Positions 1 through 5,554 of a stretch of 5,637 nucleotides of DNA are shown in pieces (position 1 is the stretch's first letter; each line of letters opens with the position of its first letter). The notes beneath the pieces were generated by a model. That model searched no databases and was not told where the DNA came from. It saw nothing but the letters and a program-made list of their open reading frames with translations. Both the position numbers and the translations under genes were made by a program. The DNA lies in contig JAGQGA010000248.1 in the NCBI GenBank assembly GCA_020432595.1, positions 1-5,637 on the forward strand, written 5' to 3'. The stretch comes from Anaerolineales bacterium. Its GTDB lineage: Bacteria > Chloroflexota > Anaerolineae > Promineifilales > Promineifilaceae.

Positions 1-51
1 TGTTTACCAAGATTAAATCATCCCCCCGCAAATTGCAAAAGCAGGGGCATT

Positions 52-57
52 TATGAT
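52..57 (+). promoter_or_regulatory. possible -10 element of the small membrane-protein gene
   Basis: TATGAT matches the TATAAT consensus at 5 of 6 bases. It lies 14 bases before the ATG at 72, so transcription would begin around 64-65 and leave a leader of under ten bases. No convincing -35 is seen at standard spacing; TTGCAA at 33-38 is only 13 bases away. The call rests on the -10 match alone. Confidence 0.25.
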
Positions 58-71
58 AAACTCCATTGGTT

Positions 72-254
72 ATGAATGCGCTTGTCTATCTTTGGCCTCT
101 GGTCATTGAGTTAGGTGATTTTCAAATCCAAAGCGTCACCCCTCTAAGCGAAGTTGCTTGGTTTGCCGCTGGCTTACTGCTGTTGGCCGGCTCGTCGGCT
201 GCAGTGCTGTGGTGGAACCGCCGAGCGTATTCTGACCCCTTTATTGAAGAGTGA
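72..254 (+). CDS. small single-pass membrane protein of unknown function (60 aa)
   Basis: I do not recognise this protein. From ATG 72 it has 60 residues. A hydrophobic stretch at about residues 28-49, rich in Ala, Leu, Gly and Trp, looks like one transmembrane helix. It is followed at once by Asn-Arg-Arg, which suggests the C-terminal tail (ending in acidic residues FIEE) is cytoplasmic. The N-terminal part is partly hydrophobic and could be a second, weaker membrane contact. A TTG at 66 is in frame two codons upstream, but the ATG is the better start. There is no Shine-Dalgarno sequence before it, and a -10-like TATGAT ends only 14 bases upstream, so translation may be leaderless or nearly so. 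It runs in the same direction as efp, with a 105-bp gap. Codon use looks like the neighbours. A chance ORF cannot be excluded. Confidence 0.45.
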   Translation: MNALVYLWPLVIELGDFQIQSVTPLSEVAWFAAGLLLLAGSSAAVLWWNRRAYSDPFIEE

Positions 255-325
255 TTGGAGAATTGAGATTTTTGCCGTATCAACCAACTGGCCTCTTAGA
301 TCTCCAGCCTGTAACCCAAAATCCC

Positions 326-337
326 TGTAAATTTACA
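326..337. promoter_or_regulatory. 12-bp perfect palindrome in the efp leader
   Basis: TGTAAATTTACA reads the same on both strands and ends five bases before the AGGAG ribosome-binding site of efp (343-347). It has the form of a dimer-binding operator. No cognate regulator is visible, and AT-rich palindromes of this length can arise by chance. Confidence 0.25.
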
Positions 338-359
338 AAGATAGGAGCTTTGAATCACC

Positions 360-917
360 ATGATTGATGTCAATCAGTTGCGCCGCAATACGGCGTTCTT
401 GCACGATGGAAACCTGTTTAAGGTTACTGACTATAGCCATAACAAAACGGGGCGTGGCAAGGCGACCATTCGCGTCACCGTTCGCAACATGCGGACGGGT
501 TCCATTACCCAGCTCACCTTCAACTCCAGCGACCGGGTGGAGGATGTGCGCTTGGAGAAACGGACGTATCAATACTCGTATGACGACGGCCGTTTTTACG
601 TCTTTATGGACACCGAAACTTACGATCAAAAAGAGGTCGCTTATTACACCTTCGACGACCACAAGCAGTATTTGCGCGAAAACATGGAAATTGACCTGCT
701 GACCTATGAAGGGGAAGTGCTGGATTATGAACTGCCCAAGTCCATGGAATTTGACGTGGTTGAGTCTGAAAATGCGGTGGCTGGCGATACGGCAACGGGG
801 GCCACGAAAGAGGTGATCACCGACACCGGCCTCAAGGTAAAAACCCCTCTCTTTGTTAAAGAAGGGGATCGCATCAAGGTCAACACCGACACCGGCGAAT
901 ACATCACTCGCGTTTGA
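360..917 (+). CDS. efp: elongation factor P
   Basis: EF-P binds ribosomes stalled on polyproline stretches, between the P and E sites, and promotes peptide-bond formation in the cytoplasm. The 185-residue length is normal. The three beta-barrel domains can be followed: a KOW-like N-terminal domain (about 1-63), the central OB domain (about 66-127, around KRTYQYSYDDG and FMDTETYDQ), and the C-terminal OB domain (about 130-185) ending in the usual GDRIKVNTDTGEYITRV. The loop that normally carries the modified lysine (PGKG in E. coli, Lys34) reads Thr-Gly-Arg-Gly-Lys-Ala, so Arg32 is at the tip with Lys34 two residues on. Arginine at the tip is known in EF-Ps rhamnosylated by EarP, but no earP, epmA or epmB is in the window. 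The ATG at 360 has AGGAG at 343-347, 12 bases upstream. A terminator-like hairpin follows the stop. Confidence 0.96.
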   Translation: MIDVNQLRRNTAFLHDGNLFKVTDYSHNKTGRGKATIRVTVRNMRTGSITQLTFNSSDRVEDVRLEKRTYQYSYDDGRFYVFMDTETYDQKEVAYYTFDDHKQYLRENMEIDLLTYEGEVLDYELPKSMEFDVVESENAVAGDTATGATKEVITDTGLKVKTPLFVKEGDRIKVNTDTGEYITRV

Positions 918-923
918 TCGAAC

Positions 924-980
924 TGATGCCAGTTAAGCCTGCCAACCAGGAAGACTGGCATCATCCTCTTTTCTCTTACC
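924..980 (+). terminator. probable intrinsic terminator of efp
   Basis: A perfect 10-bp inverted repeat, TGATGCCAGT (924-933) and ACTGGCATCA (954-963), begins six bases after the efp stop. The 20-base loop contains a small dyad of its own (CCTG 938-941, CAGG 947-950), so the structure may be branched. A pyrimidine- and T-rich run (964-980) follows instead of a pure T-tract, so termination may be incomplete. On the minus strand no T-tract follows the stem, so it fits efp better than the convergent regulator gene. Confidence 0.6.
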
Positions 981-1034
981 TCCTCGCAGCTTACTGCCGG
1001 AAAAAGAAAATAGCCTAGCAAGTACCATGAAGGA

Positions 1035-2015
1035 TCATGCCATCTCTTCGCTAGAGATGGTGCCTAATAGCCGGTAGGCAGTTGGTTCATCCAAAATCAG
1101 GTCGGTGATGTAGCGACCGGCCAGGGCGGCCTGTAGAGCTGCCAGTTTGTGATAGCCGGAGACAACGCAAATGGCGTGGTTCACATGGCGCAGCAGTGCT
1201 AAGTCTGGGCCACAGGCTCGTTGGTTTAGCTGGATGTCTGCATAGCTGCCATCGGTGCGAATCATGATGTTGGCGATGCTGCCCACAATTTGCTCAGCTT
1301 GCATAACAGCATAATCGGCTGGGGTTAGATAGTTGCTGGCATAGAGGGCGCTGGCTTGGCTGCCGTGAAAGGTGCCCACGCTGAAGAGAACGGCATCCAA
1401 TTGTTGTTGGAGCTTTAGAATGCGTTGGGTGGAGCCTTCTCGCCAAACGGCCGTTTTTGTCTCCGCAAAGTCAAACAATGTTGGCACATACAGCAGATGC
1501 GCCATTGCCTCATAGTTGCTGGCAAAGCGTGTCACCAGATCAATGGCGGAACAAATACCGGCCGTTGGCAAGGCATTGCCCCCAGTTAACTGCACAACGT
1601 GGGCGTTGACCAACTGTTTGGGGGTAAGGTGTGGGGCGATGGCACTCACGGTTCCTCCCCAAGCGATCCCTAGCATCATGTCAGAAGTCATGATTTGGTT
1701 CAGGTAATTGGCGGCGACCCGCACAACGCGATCTTGCCAAACTTCCCATCCAGCAGCTTCGGCGACGGGAACAACCACAACATCTTGCAGGTTGTAATGC
1801 AGCTTGATGCGCTCTTCCAGCGACCCGGCACGCCCATGCAAATCATTAATGCGGATTTCCACCAGCCCATTATCCCGTGCCCAGGTAAGCAAGCGCGAAA
1901 TCGTTGAGAGCGAAACCTGTAACTCGGTCGCAATCTTTTTCATGGGCAGGTTTTGATAGTAATACATTTGCGCGGCTTGCAGCGCATCTTCGGCTTGTTT
2001 ACGGTTGGCTTCCAT
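1035..2015 (-). CDS. SorC/DeoR-type sugar-binding transcriptional regulator
   Basis: This is a 326-residue regulator of the SorC family (relatives include SorC, CggR, DeoR of Bacillus, EryD), typical in length. Residues about 8-57 form the helix-turn-helix domain, with LPMKKIATELQVSLSTISRL as the recognition segment. The rest is the sugar-phosphate-binding, oligomerising domain: GIAWGGTVSAI (116-126), VVQLTGGNA (140-148), the DGSYADIQLNQRACG region (255-269) and the highly typical SGYHKLAALQAAL (286-298) followed by YITDLILDEPTAYRLL (302-317). I chose the ATG at 2015; an upstream in-frame TTG at 2066 would start inside the tandem repeat and add 17 residues without family character. There is no clear Shine-Dalgarno sequence. 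It is divergent from the kinase-permease operon and very probably controls it, with a phosphorylated sugar as effector. Family assignment is firm; the sugar is unknown. Confidence 0.93.
   Translation of the reverse strand: MEANRKQAEDALQAAQMYYYQNLPMKKIATELQVSLSTISRLLTWARDNGLVEIRINDLHGRAGSLEERIKLHYNLQDVVVVPVAEAAGWEVWQDRVVRVAANYLNQIMTSDMMLGIAWGGTVSAIAPHLTPKQLVNAHVVQLTGGNALPTAGICSAIDLVTRFASNYEAMAHLLYVPTLFDFAETKTAVWREGSTQRILKLQQQLDAVLFSVGTFHGSQASALYASNYLTPADYAVMQAEQIVGSIANIMIRTDGSYADIQLNQRACGPDLALLRHVNHAICVVSGYHKLAALQAALAGRYITDLILDEPTAYRLLGTISSEEMA
1446..1455. repeat. AACGGCCGTT palindrome, copy 1
   Basis: Perfect copy inside the regulator gene, extended to a 12-bp palindrome AAACGGCCGTTT at 1445-1456. 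On the coding (minus) strand it is read as ACG GCC GTT, Thr-Ala-Val (residues 188-190). Confidence 0.8.
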
Positions 2016-2047
2016 AGTTTTTAAAGGGTGTGAACAGATTTGCAGCC

Positions 2048-2076
2048 ATACTAACCATTTTTGCAAATTTTTGCAA
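2048..2076 (-). promoter_or_regulatory. possible promoter of the SorC regulator gene
   Basis: On the minus strand TTGCAA (2076-2071) is followed after exactly 17 bases by TAGTAT (2053-2048). Each box matches the sigma-70-type consensus at 4 of 6 positions. Transcription would start near 2041, about 26 bases before the ATG at 2015. The -35 box lies inside the tandem repeat, so a protein bound there would compete with RNA polymerase. Predicted by eye only. Confidence 0.35.
2057..2076. repeat. perfect 10-bp tandem repeat, likely operator
   Basis: ATTTTTGCAA occurs twice back to back (2057-2066, 2067-2076). The pair also contains a perfect inverted repeat, TTGCAAA (2061-2067) and TTTGCAA (2070-2076), separated by two bases. 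A further TTTGCA lies at 2039-2044. The TGCA cores begin at 2041, 2062 and 2072, i.e. 21 and 10 bp apart, so all face the same side of the helix. It sits between the two divergent promoters, and the SorC regulator is the natural candidate to bind it. Confidence 0.5.
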
Positions 2077-2081
2077 CAGCA

Positions 2082-2109
2082 TTGACAATTATTTCATCGC
2101 TTGTATCCT
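2082..2109 (+). promoter_or_regulatory. probable promoter of the kinase-permease operon
   Basis: TTGACA (2082-2087) is a perfect -35 consensus. With a 16-bp spacer it is followed by TATCCT (2104-2109), which matches the -10 consensus at 4 of 6 positions. Transcription would start near 2116 and leave a leader of almost 100 bases before the ATG at 2213. The -35 lies five bases from the tandem repeat at 2057-2076, consistent with control by the divergent regulator. Confidence 0.5.
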
Positions 2110-2168
2110 AGGTATAAGAAGAGAAAGAGGCAGATAACCTGACACCCTCCAATTAAGCTGTCCCCATT

Positions 2169-2195
2169 GCAACGTTGCGCCAACCTAGCGTTGGC
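2169..2195 (+). promoter_or_regulatory. dyad cluster in the kinase leader
   Basis: A perfect 10-bp palindrome GCAACGTTGC (2169-2178) abuts an inverted repeat GCCAAC (2179-2184) and GTTGGC (2190-2195) with a 5-base loop. Together they occupy the leader downstream of the predicted start of transcription and 18 bases before the kinase ATG. They could be a second operator or an RNA hairpin affecting initiation; nothing here decides between them. Confidence 0.35.
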
Positions 2196-2212
2196 AAGCT
2201 GTTCTTAAAACG

Positions 2213-2929
2213 ATGCAAAATCATTTGACCAAGGCTTCCGAAAATTTGATTCTGGCGTTGGACGTTGGTACCTTGAGTGTGCGAACGGCCGTTTATGATC
2301 AGCACGGCAAGCTGGAAGCGTTGGTTTCGCGCCCTATTGGCTTACAGCGGCGGAGCGAAGTCGAGGTTGAGCAGGATCCCCTTGAGCTAAAAGACAAGCT
2401 GCGTGAAGCATTGCAGGAAATTCTGGCCTTGCCGCTGGTGCAAGAGCGGGGAGTTGCCGTGGCCGGGCTGACGACACAGCGTTCAAGCGTGGTGGCCTGG
2501 AATCGGCGCACGGGCAAGCCGCTTTCCCCAGTGTTAAGCTGGCAAGATCGGCGAGGTGGGGATTATTTAAAGCCGCTGGCAAGCAAGCGAACGGCTATTA
2601 AGCGGAAGAGTGGCCTTTTTCTTTCCCCCCACTACGGTGCTAGCAAGTTGCGCTGGCTTCTGGATCATTGCCCGTCATTACAAGAGGAAGCCGACCTCAT
2701 CTTTGGGCCATTAGCTGCCTTTATAATCTTCGGCCTGCTTGAAGACCATCCCTGTGTCGTTGATCATGTGAATGCCTCGCGGACGCAATTGATGGATTTG
2801 GTTGAACGTGATTGGTCGGAAACGCTGCTGACGCAGTTTCAAATTGACAAGGGACTGCTGCCAGCCTGCCAGCCAACGCAATCATTTTTTGGCTATATTG
2901 CGGGTACGGTTGTACGGAGATTCCATTAA
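2213..2929 (+). CDS. FGGY-family carbohydrate kinase, N-terminal half (frameshifted gene)
   Basis: This reading frame encodes the N-terminal ATPase lobe of an FGGY sugar or polyol kinase, which transfers the ATP phosphate to a sugar in the cytoplasm. Visible motifs are LALDVGTLSVRTAVYD (14-29, first phosphate loop), GLTTQRSSVVAW (85-96), SWQDRR (109-114, sugar-contact region), SPHYGASKLRWLLD (138-151) and NASRTQLMDL (187-196). The frame runs into a TAA at 2927-2929 after an unrelated tail, RRFH. The rest of the protein, with the catalytic aspartate and the second ATP lobe, continues in another frame from about 2918. One added G in the GG at 2916-2917 would join them as FGYIAGTVVREIPLTAVNGD and give about 477 residues, a normal family length. 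As it stands this half should be inactive. The ATG at 2213 lacks a strong Shine-Dalgarno sequence, and an in-frame stop at 2186 rules out a longer start by ATG. The substrate is unknown; glycerol, erythritol and xylulose kinases all belong here. Confidence 0.88.
   Translation: MQNHLTKASENLILALDVGTLSVRTAVYDQHGKLEALVSRPIGLQRRSEVEVEQDPLELKDKLREALQEILALPLVQERGVAVAGLTTQRSSVVAWNRRTGKPLSPVLSWQDRRGGDYLKPLASKRTAIKRKSGLFLSPHYGASKLRWLLDHCPSLQEEADLIFGPLAAFIIFGLLEDHPCVVDHVNASRTQLMDLVERDWSETLLTQFQIDKGLLPACQPTQSFFGYIAGTVVRRFH
2284..2293. repeat. AACGGCCGTT palindrome, copy 2
   Basis: Perfect copy near the 5' end of the kinase gene, read as ACG GCC GTT (Thr25-Ala26-Val27). Confidence 0.8.
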
Positions 2930-3645
2930 CGGCCGTTAATGGTGACCAAAACGCCGCCATTTATGGCTCTGGCTCACTGGATGATGATACATGTATTGTC
3001 AACATCGGTACAGGTGCCTTTATCTTGCTGCCCACCGGCAAACGTCCCATTGACCACCCGCGCCTGCTGGCAAGCATTGCCACCAGCACCGCCACCAACG
3101 CCACCTATCTGCTCGAGGGGACGGTCAACAGTGCCGGGGCAGCTATCCAATGGGCGGCAGAAAAGTGGGGCGAACCCGACCTGATACCGCAGCTTGAGCA
3201 GTGGTTGGCAGAGATTTCTGATCCACCGATCTTTGTCAACACCATTGGTGGGTTAGGTTCGCCGCTGTGGATTGATGGCCCACCCCCTTATTTTGTTGGG
3301 AATGGCACGCTGGCCGCAAAAGCGGTAGCGATTATGGAGAGCATTGTTTTCCTGCTCAAGCTGAATTTGGAAACCATGCGTAATACCGGGCAAAGCATCA
3401 AGCGGATTCGTATTAGCGGTGGTTTGTCGTCGCTAGATGGGTTGTGCCAACTGCTGGCTGATATTTCGCAGCTTGCGGTCATTCGTTCAGAAGAGCGGCA
3501 GTCAACGGCACGTGGCATTGCCTGGTTGGCGACGCATCAGGATCGAGGCTGGGCGAGTTACCACGAGCAATATTTTCTACCCAGGCAAAATCGGCCGTTG
3601 CATAATCGCTATCGGCAGTTTTGCGCCCAACTTGGTTCGATTTGA
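2920..3645 (+). CDS. FGGY-family carbohydrate kinase, C-terminal half (frameshifted gene)
   Basis: From about 2920 the family sequence continues one frame back: IPLTAVNGDQNAAIYGSG carries the catalytic-base aspartate (GAC 2944-2946, Asp245 if the frame is restored). NIGTGAF is the second phosphate loop, YLLEGTVNSAGAAIQWA the typical C-lobe segment, and RIRISGGLSSLDGLCQLLADIS followed by TARGIAW the adenosine-binding region. The gene ends at TGA 3643-3645. There is no ATG in this frame until the middle of the C-lobe (Met of AIMESIV, around 3334). The only early candidate is TTG at 3025, without a ribosome-binding site and downstream of the catalytic residue. Independent translation of a working protein is therefore unlikely, and the two halves are one damaged or wrongly sequenced gene. 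The first permease starts 46 bases later. Confidence 0.85.
   Translation: MPLTAVNGDQNAAIYGSGSLDDDTCIVNIGTGAFILLPTGKRPIDHPRLLASIATSTATNATYLLEGTVNSAGAAIQWAAEKWGEPDLIPQLEQWLAEISDPPIFVNTIGGLGSPLWIDGPPPYFVGNGTLAAKAVAIMESIVFLLKLNLETMRNTGQSIKRIRISGGLSSLDGLCQLLADISQLAVIRSEERQSTARGIAWLATHQDRGWASYHEQYFLPRQNRPLHNRYRQFCAQLGSI
2923..2942. repeat. 20-bp perfect palindrome containing AACGGCCGTT, copy 3
   Basis: CCATTAACGGCCGTTAATGG is self-complementary over all 20 bases. Its centre is the AACGGCCGTT word (2928-2937), read in the kinase C-terminal frame as Thr-Ala-Val. It includes the TAA that ends the N-terminal frame (2927-2929) and begins about six bases after the likely lost G. Confidence 0.85.
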
Positions 3646-3670
3646 AGGCAGTTGATAGCAAACTATGACC

Positions 3671-3676
3671 AGGAGG
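3671..3676 (+). promoter_or_regulatory. ribosome-binding site of the first permease, long spacing
   Basis: AGGAGG is a full Shine-Dalgarno consensus but stands 15 bases before the ATG at 3692, longer than the usual 5-10. An in-frame TAA at 3686-3688 excludes any earlier start, so 3692 is still the best choice. Confidence 0.6.
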
Positions 3677-3691
3677 ATAATAGAGTAAGCG

Positions 3692-4615
3692 ATGGCAGCG
3701 ACGAGAAATAAGAACACGTGGCAAACCGTTCGCAATGCAGTTGAGGGGTATCTCTATTTAGCCCCAACCCTCATCATTTTGGGTGTGTTTGTTTTTTATC
3801 CCATCATTGGCTCATTTCGGCTGAGCTTGACGCGGGTAGCTCCTTTTGGCAACGCGACCCGCTATGTGGGGGCTGAAAATTACCAGCGGCTGTTGACCCA
3901 AATCATTGAGGGGGGCGATTATTGGAACAGCCTAAAGGTGACGTTTTTCTTTACCCTGGGCACCGTTCCCGTCGGGATTTTTATCGCCGTGGTGCTGGCT
4001 ATTGCGCTGTCGTACCCGCTGCGGCGGCTTTCCTGGTTTCACCGCCTCCTAATCTTTGTGCCAATTGTCATCAGCAGTGCAGTGACAGGCGTGTTGTTTC
4101 GCTGGCTTTATAACCCGTCGGTGGGCTATATCAACCATTGGCTGTCGCTCATTGGCATTGACCCGGGGCCGGACTGGTTAGCCTCGAAGGATTGGGCATT
4201 AACGGCCGTTATCATCGCCGTTGTGTGGCGGCAGCTAGGCTTCAATACCATTATCGCCCTCGCTGGTGTCCAAAACATAGATAGCTCCTACTACGAAGCC
4301 GCTAAGGTGGACGGAGCCAATTTGTGGCACCGCATTCGCCACATCACCCTCCCCCTGCTTTCGCCCACCCTCTTCTTCCTCCTCATCATCAACGTCATCA
4401 ACAGCCTGCAAACCTTTGCCGAAATCAATATCCTGACCGACGGCGGCCCCGGACAAGCCACCACCAATTTAGTCTACGCCATTTTTGTTGATGCTTTTGT
4501 TGGCACACCGCTACGAGGTTTCGCCTCGGCGCAAGCCTATCTACTGGCACTGCTGATTCTCGTCATGACCATTATTCAATTTAGAGGTTTTGGTCGGAGG
4601 GTACATTACACATGA
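3692..4615 (+). CDS. sugar ABC transporter permease, MalF/UgpA type
   Basis: This 307-residue inner-membrane protein is one half of the channel of a carbohydrate uptake ABC importer (CUT1-type). The N-terminus YLYLAPTLIILGVFVFYPIIGSF is the usual first segment of the MalF/UgpA group. Six membrane spans are suggested at about 21-42, 84-107, 117-139, 168-190, 222-244 and 281-299. The EAA loop that couples to the ATPase is intact: EAAKVDGANLWHRIRHITLP at 202-221, with the conserved Glu, Gly208 and Pro221. The segment LTDGGPGQATTNL (248-260) is also typical. It follows the broken kinase by 46 bases and overlaps the next permease by ATGA, so they are co-translated. Substrate specificity depends on a binding protein that is not in the window. 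Confidence 0.95.
   Translation: MAATRNKNTWQTVRNAVEGYLYLAPTLIILGVFVFYPIIGSFRLSLTRVAPFGNATRYVGAENYQRLLTQIIEGGDYWNSLKVTFFFTLGTVPVGIFIAVVLAIALSYPLRRLSWFHRLLIFVPIVISSAVTGVLFRWLYNPSVGYINHWLSLIGIDPGPDWLASKDWALTAVIIAVVWRQLGFNTIIALAGVQNIDSSYYEAAKVDGANLWHRIRHITLPLLSPTLFFLLIINVINSLQTFAEINILTDGGPGQATTNLVYAIFVDAFVGTPLRGFASAQAYLLALLILVMTIIQFRGFGRRVHYT
4201..4210. repeat. AACGGCCGTT palindrome, copy 4
   Basis: Perfect copy inside the first permease, extended to TAACGGCCGTTA (4200-4211). Read again as ACG GCC GTT, Thr-Ala-Val (171-173). Confidence 0.8.
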
Positions 4616-5553
4616 GTTCAATCATTGAAACCCCAGAAACAGCAAAAACTGACGGGGCAGAAAAAGTGGTTGGCTCCGCCAGATTACGGCGGGATGATCT
4701 GCTCATGCAAATCTTTCTTATCGCCGTTGGCCTCATGATTGCCATGCCCATCATCATTGCAATTCTCACCAGCTTTAAGTCGGTCACCGACATCAATAGC
4801 AACCCATACAGCATTTTTCCGCGTACATGGACATTTGAAAATTACGCAACCGCGTGGAATGCCAACCCATTTGGCCGGTATCTGATTAACAGCACCATTC
4901 AATCCGGTGTAATCGTTTTGTGCCAGGTGCTGTTTAGCGTTTTGGCAGCCTTTGCCTTTTCTTTCCTCGATTTTCCTGGCCGCAACGTCATCTTTTACAT
5001 CATTTTGGCAAGCCTGATGGTGCCATTCCAACTCACGTTTATCCCCAACTTCATCTTTGTGAGCCAACTGCCAGATCGCTGCATTGCGCTGCTGGGCGAA
5101 TCAGCATCCATTTGCAACCATATCGGTGCCAATACCTATGTTGGGTTGACCATTCCCTTTTTAGCCAGCGCTTTTGGTGTCTTTTTGCTGCGCCAATTTT
5201 TCCTGTCCTTGCCGAAAGATTTGCACGATTCGGCTCGCATTGACGGGGCAAGCAACTTTCGCTTTCTCTGGCAAATTGTTGTACCTCTCAGCAAAGGGTC
5301 TATTAGTGCCCTGACTATTTTTTCCTTTCTCAGCGCGTGGAGCCAATATCTATGGCCGCTGATCATTACGAATGATCAGGAAATGCGAACCATTCAAATT
5401 GGTATTCGCTTTTTCCTCTTTGACCAGGAGCGTGGCGTGGAATGGGGGCCACTGATGGCGGGGGCGGTGATTGTGATGCTGCCAACGCTGCTTATTTTCT
5501 TGGTTGCCCAACGGCAGCTTGTAAAGGGGATTGCCATGACGGGCATCAAATAG
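4612..5553 (+). CDS. sugar ABC transporter permease, MalG/UgpE type
   Basis: This 313-residue protein is the partner channel subunit. Six spans are suggested at about 32-54, 93-117, 126-149, 176-196, 229-250 and 281-300, after a 30-residue polar N-terminal extension. The coupling loop is PKDLHDSARIDGASNFRFLW (201-220) followed by IVVPL, with Gly212 and Pro225 conserved; the usual Glu-Ala-Ala is Asp-Ser-Ala here, a mild variation. SAWSQYLWPLIITND (241-255) is typical of the group. Between VSQL (150-153) and NTY (174-176) there are about 20 residues where relatives have about three; this extra outside loop holds Cys157 and Cys168. The start ATG overlaps the stop of the first permease (ATGA, 4612-4615), so translational coupling is expected. 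Confidence 0.95.
   Translation: MSSIIETPETAKTDGAEKVVGSARLRRDDLLMQIFLIAVGLMIAMPIIIAILTSFKSVTDINSNPYSIFPRTWTFENYATAWNANPFGRYLINSTIQSGVIVLCQVLFSVLAAFAFSFLDFPGRNVIFYIILASLMVPFQLTFIPNFIFVSQLPDRCIALLGESASICNHIGANTYVGLTIPFLASAFGVFLLRQFFLSLPKDLHDSARIDGASNFRFLWQIVVPLSKGSISALTIFSFLSAWSQYLWPLIITNDQEMRTIQIGIRFFLFDQERGVEWGPLMAGAVIVMLPTLLIFLVAQRQLVKGIAMTGIK
5359..5379. repeat. 9-bp perfect inverted repeat inside the second permease
   Basis: CTGATCATT (5359-5367) and AATGATCAG (5371-5379) are perfect inverted copies separated by ACG, and would form a tight RNA hairpin or an operator-like dyad. It encodes Leu-Ile-Ile-Thr-Asn-Asp-Gln, which is normal for the family at this point, so it may be coincidence. 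Confidence 0.6.
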
Positions 5554-5554
5554 C

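Noticed and set aside
22..46. Terminator from C-run and GGGG around 22-46
   Set aside because: The stem is interrupted by a bulge, and only a short CATTT follows; the upstream gene is outside the window.
333..662. Minus-strand ORF over the start of efp
   Set aside because: It is a shadow of efp in another frame, with no recognisable protein character. The same applies to minus-strand ORFs within the kinase and permease genes and to the plus-strand ORF at 5442-5630.
2016..2066. Extended start of the SorC regulator at TTG 2066
   Set aside because: The extra 17 residues have no family character, the codon lies inside the tandem repeat, and the ATG at 2015 gives a normal family length.
2885..2890. 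T6 run as a programmed -1 slippery site or the place of a lost T
   Set aside because: A TTT TTT is not a canonical heptamer, and shifting here would replace the family-like FGYIAGT with WLYCGYGCT; a lost G at 2916-2917 gives a much better join.
3025..3645. C-terminal kinase half as an independent gene starting at 3025
   Set aside because: The start would be a TTG without a ribosome-binding site, lying downstream of the catalytic aspartate, while family sequence is readable in the same frame from about 2920.
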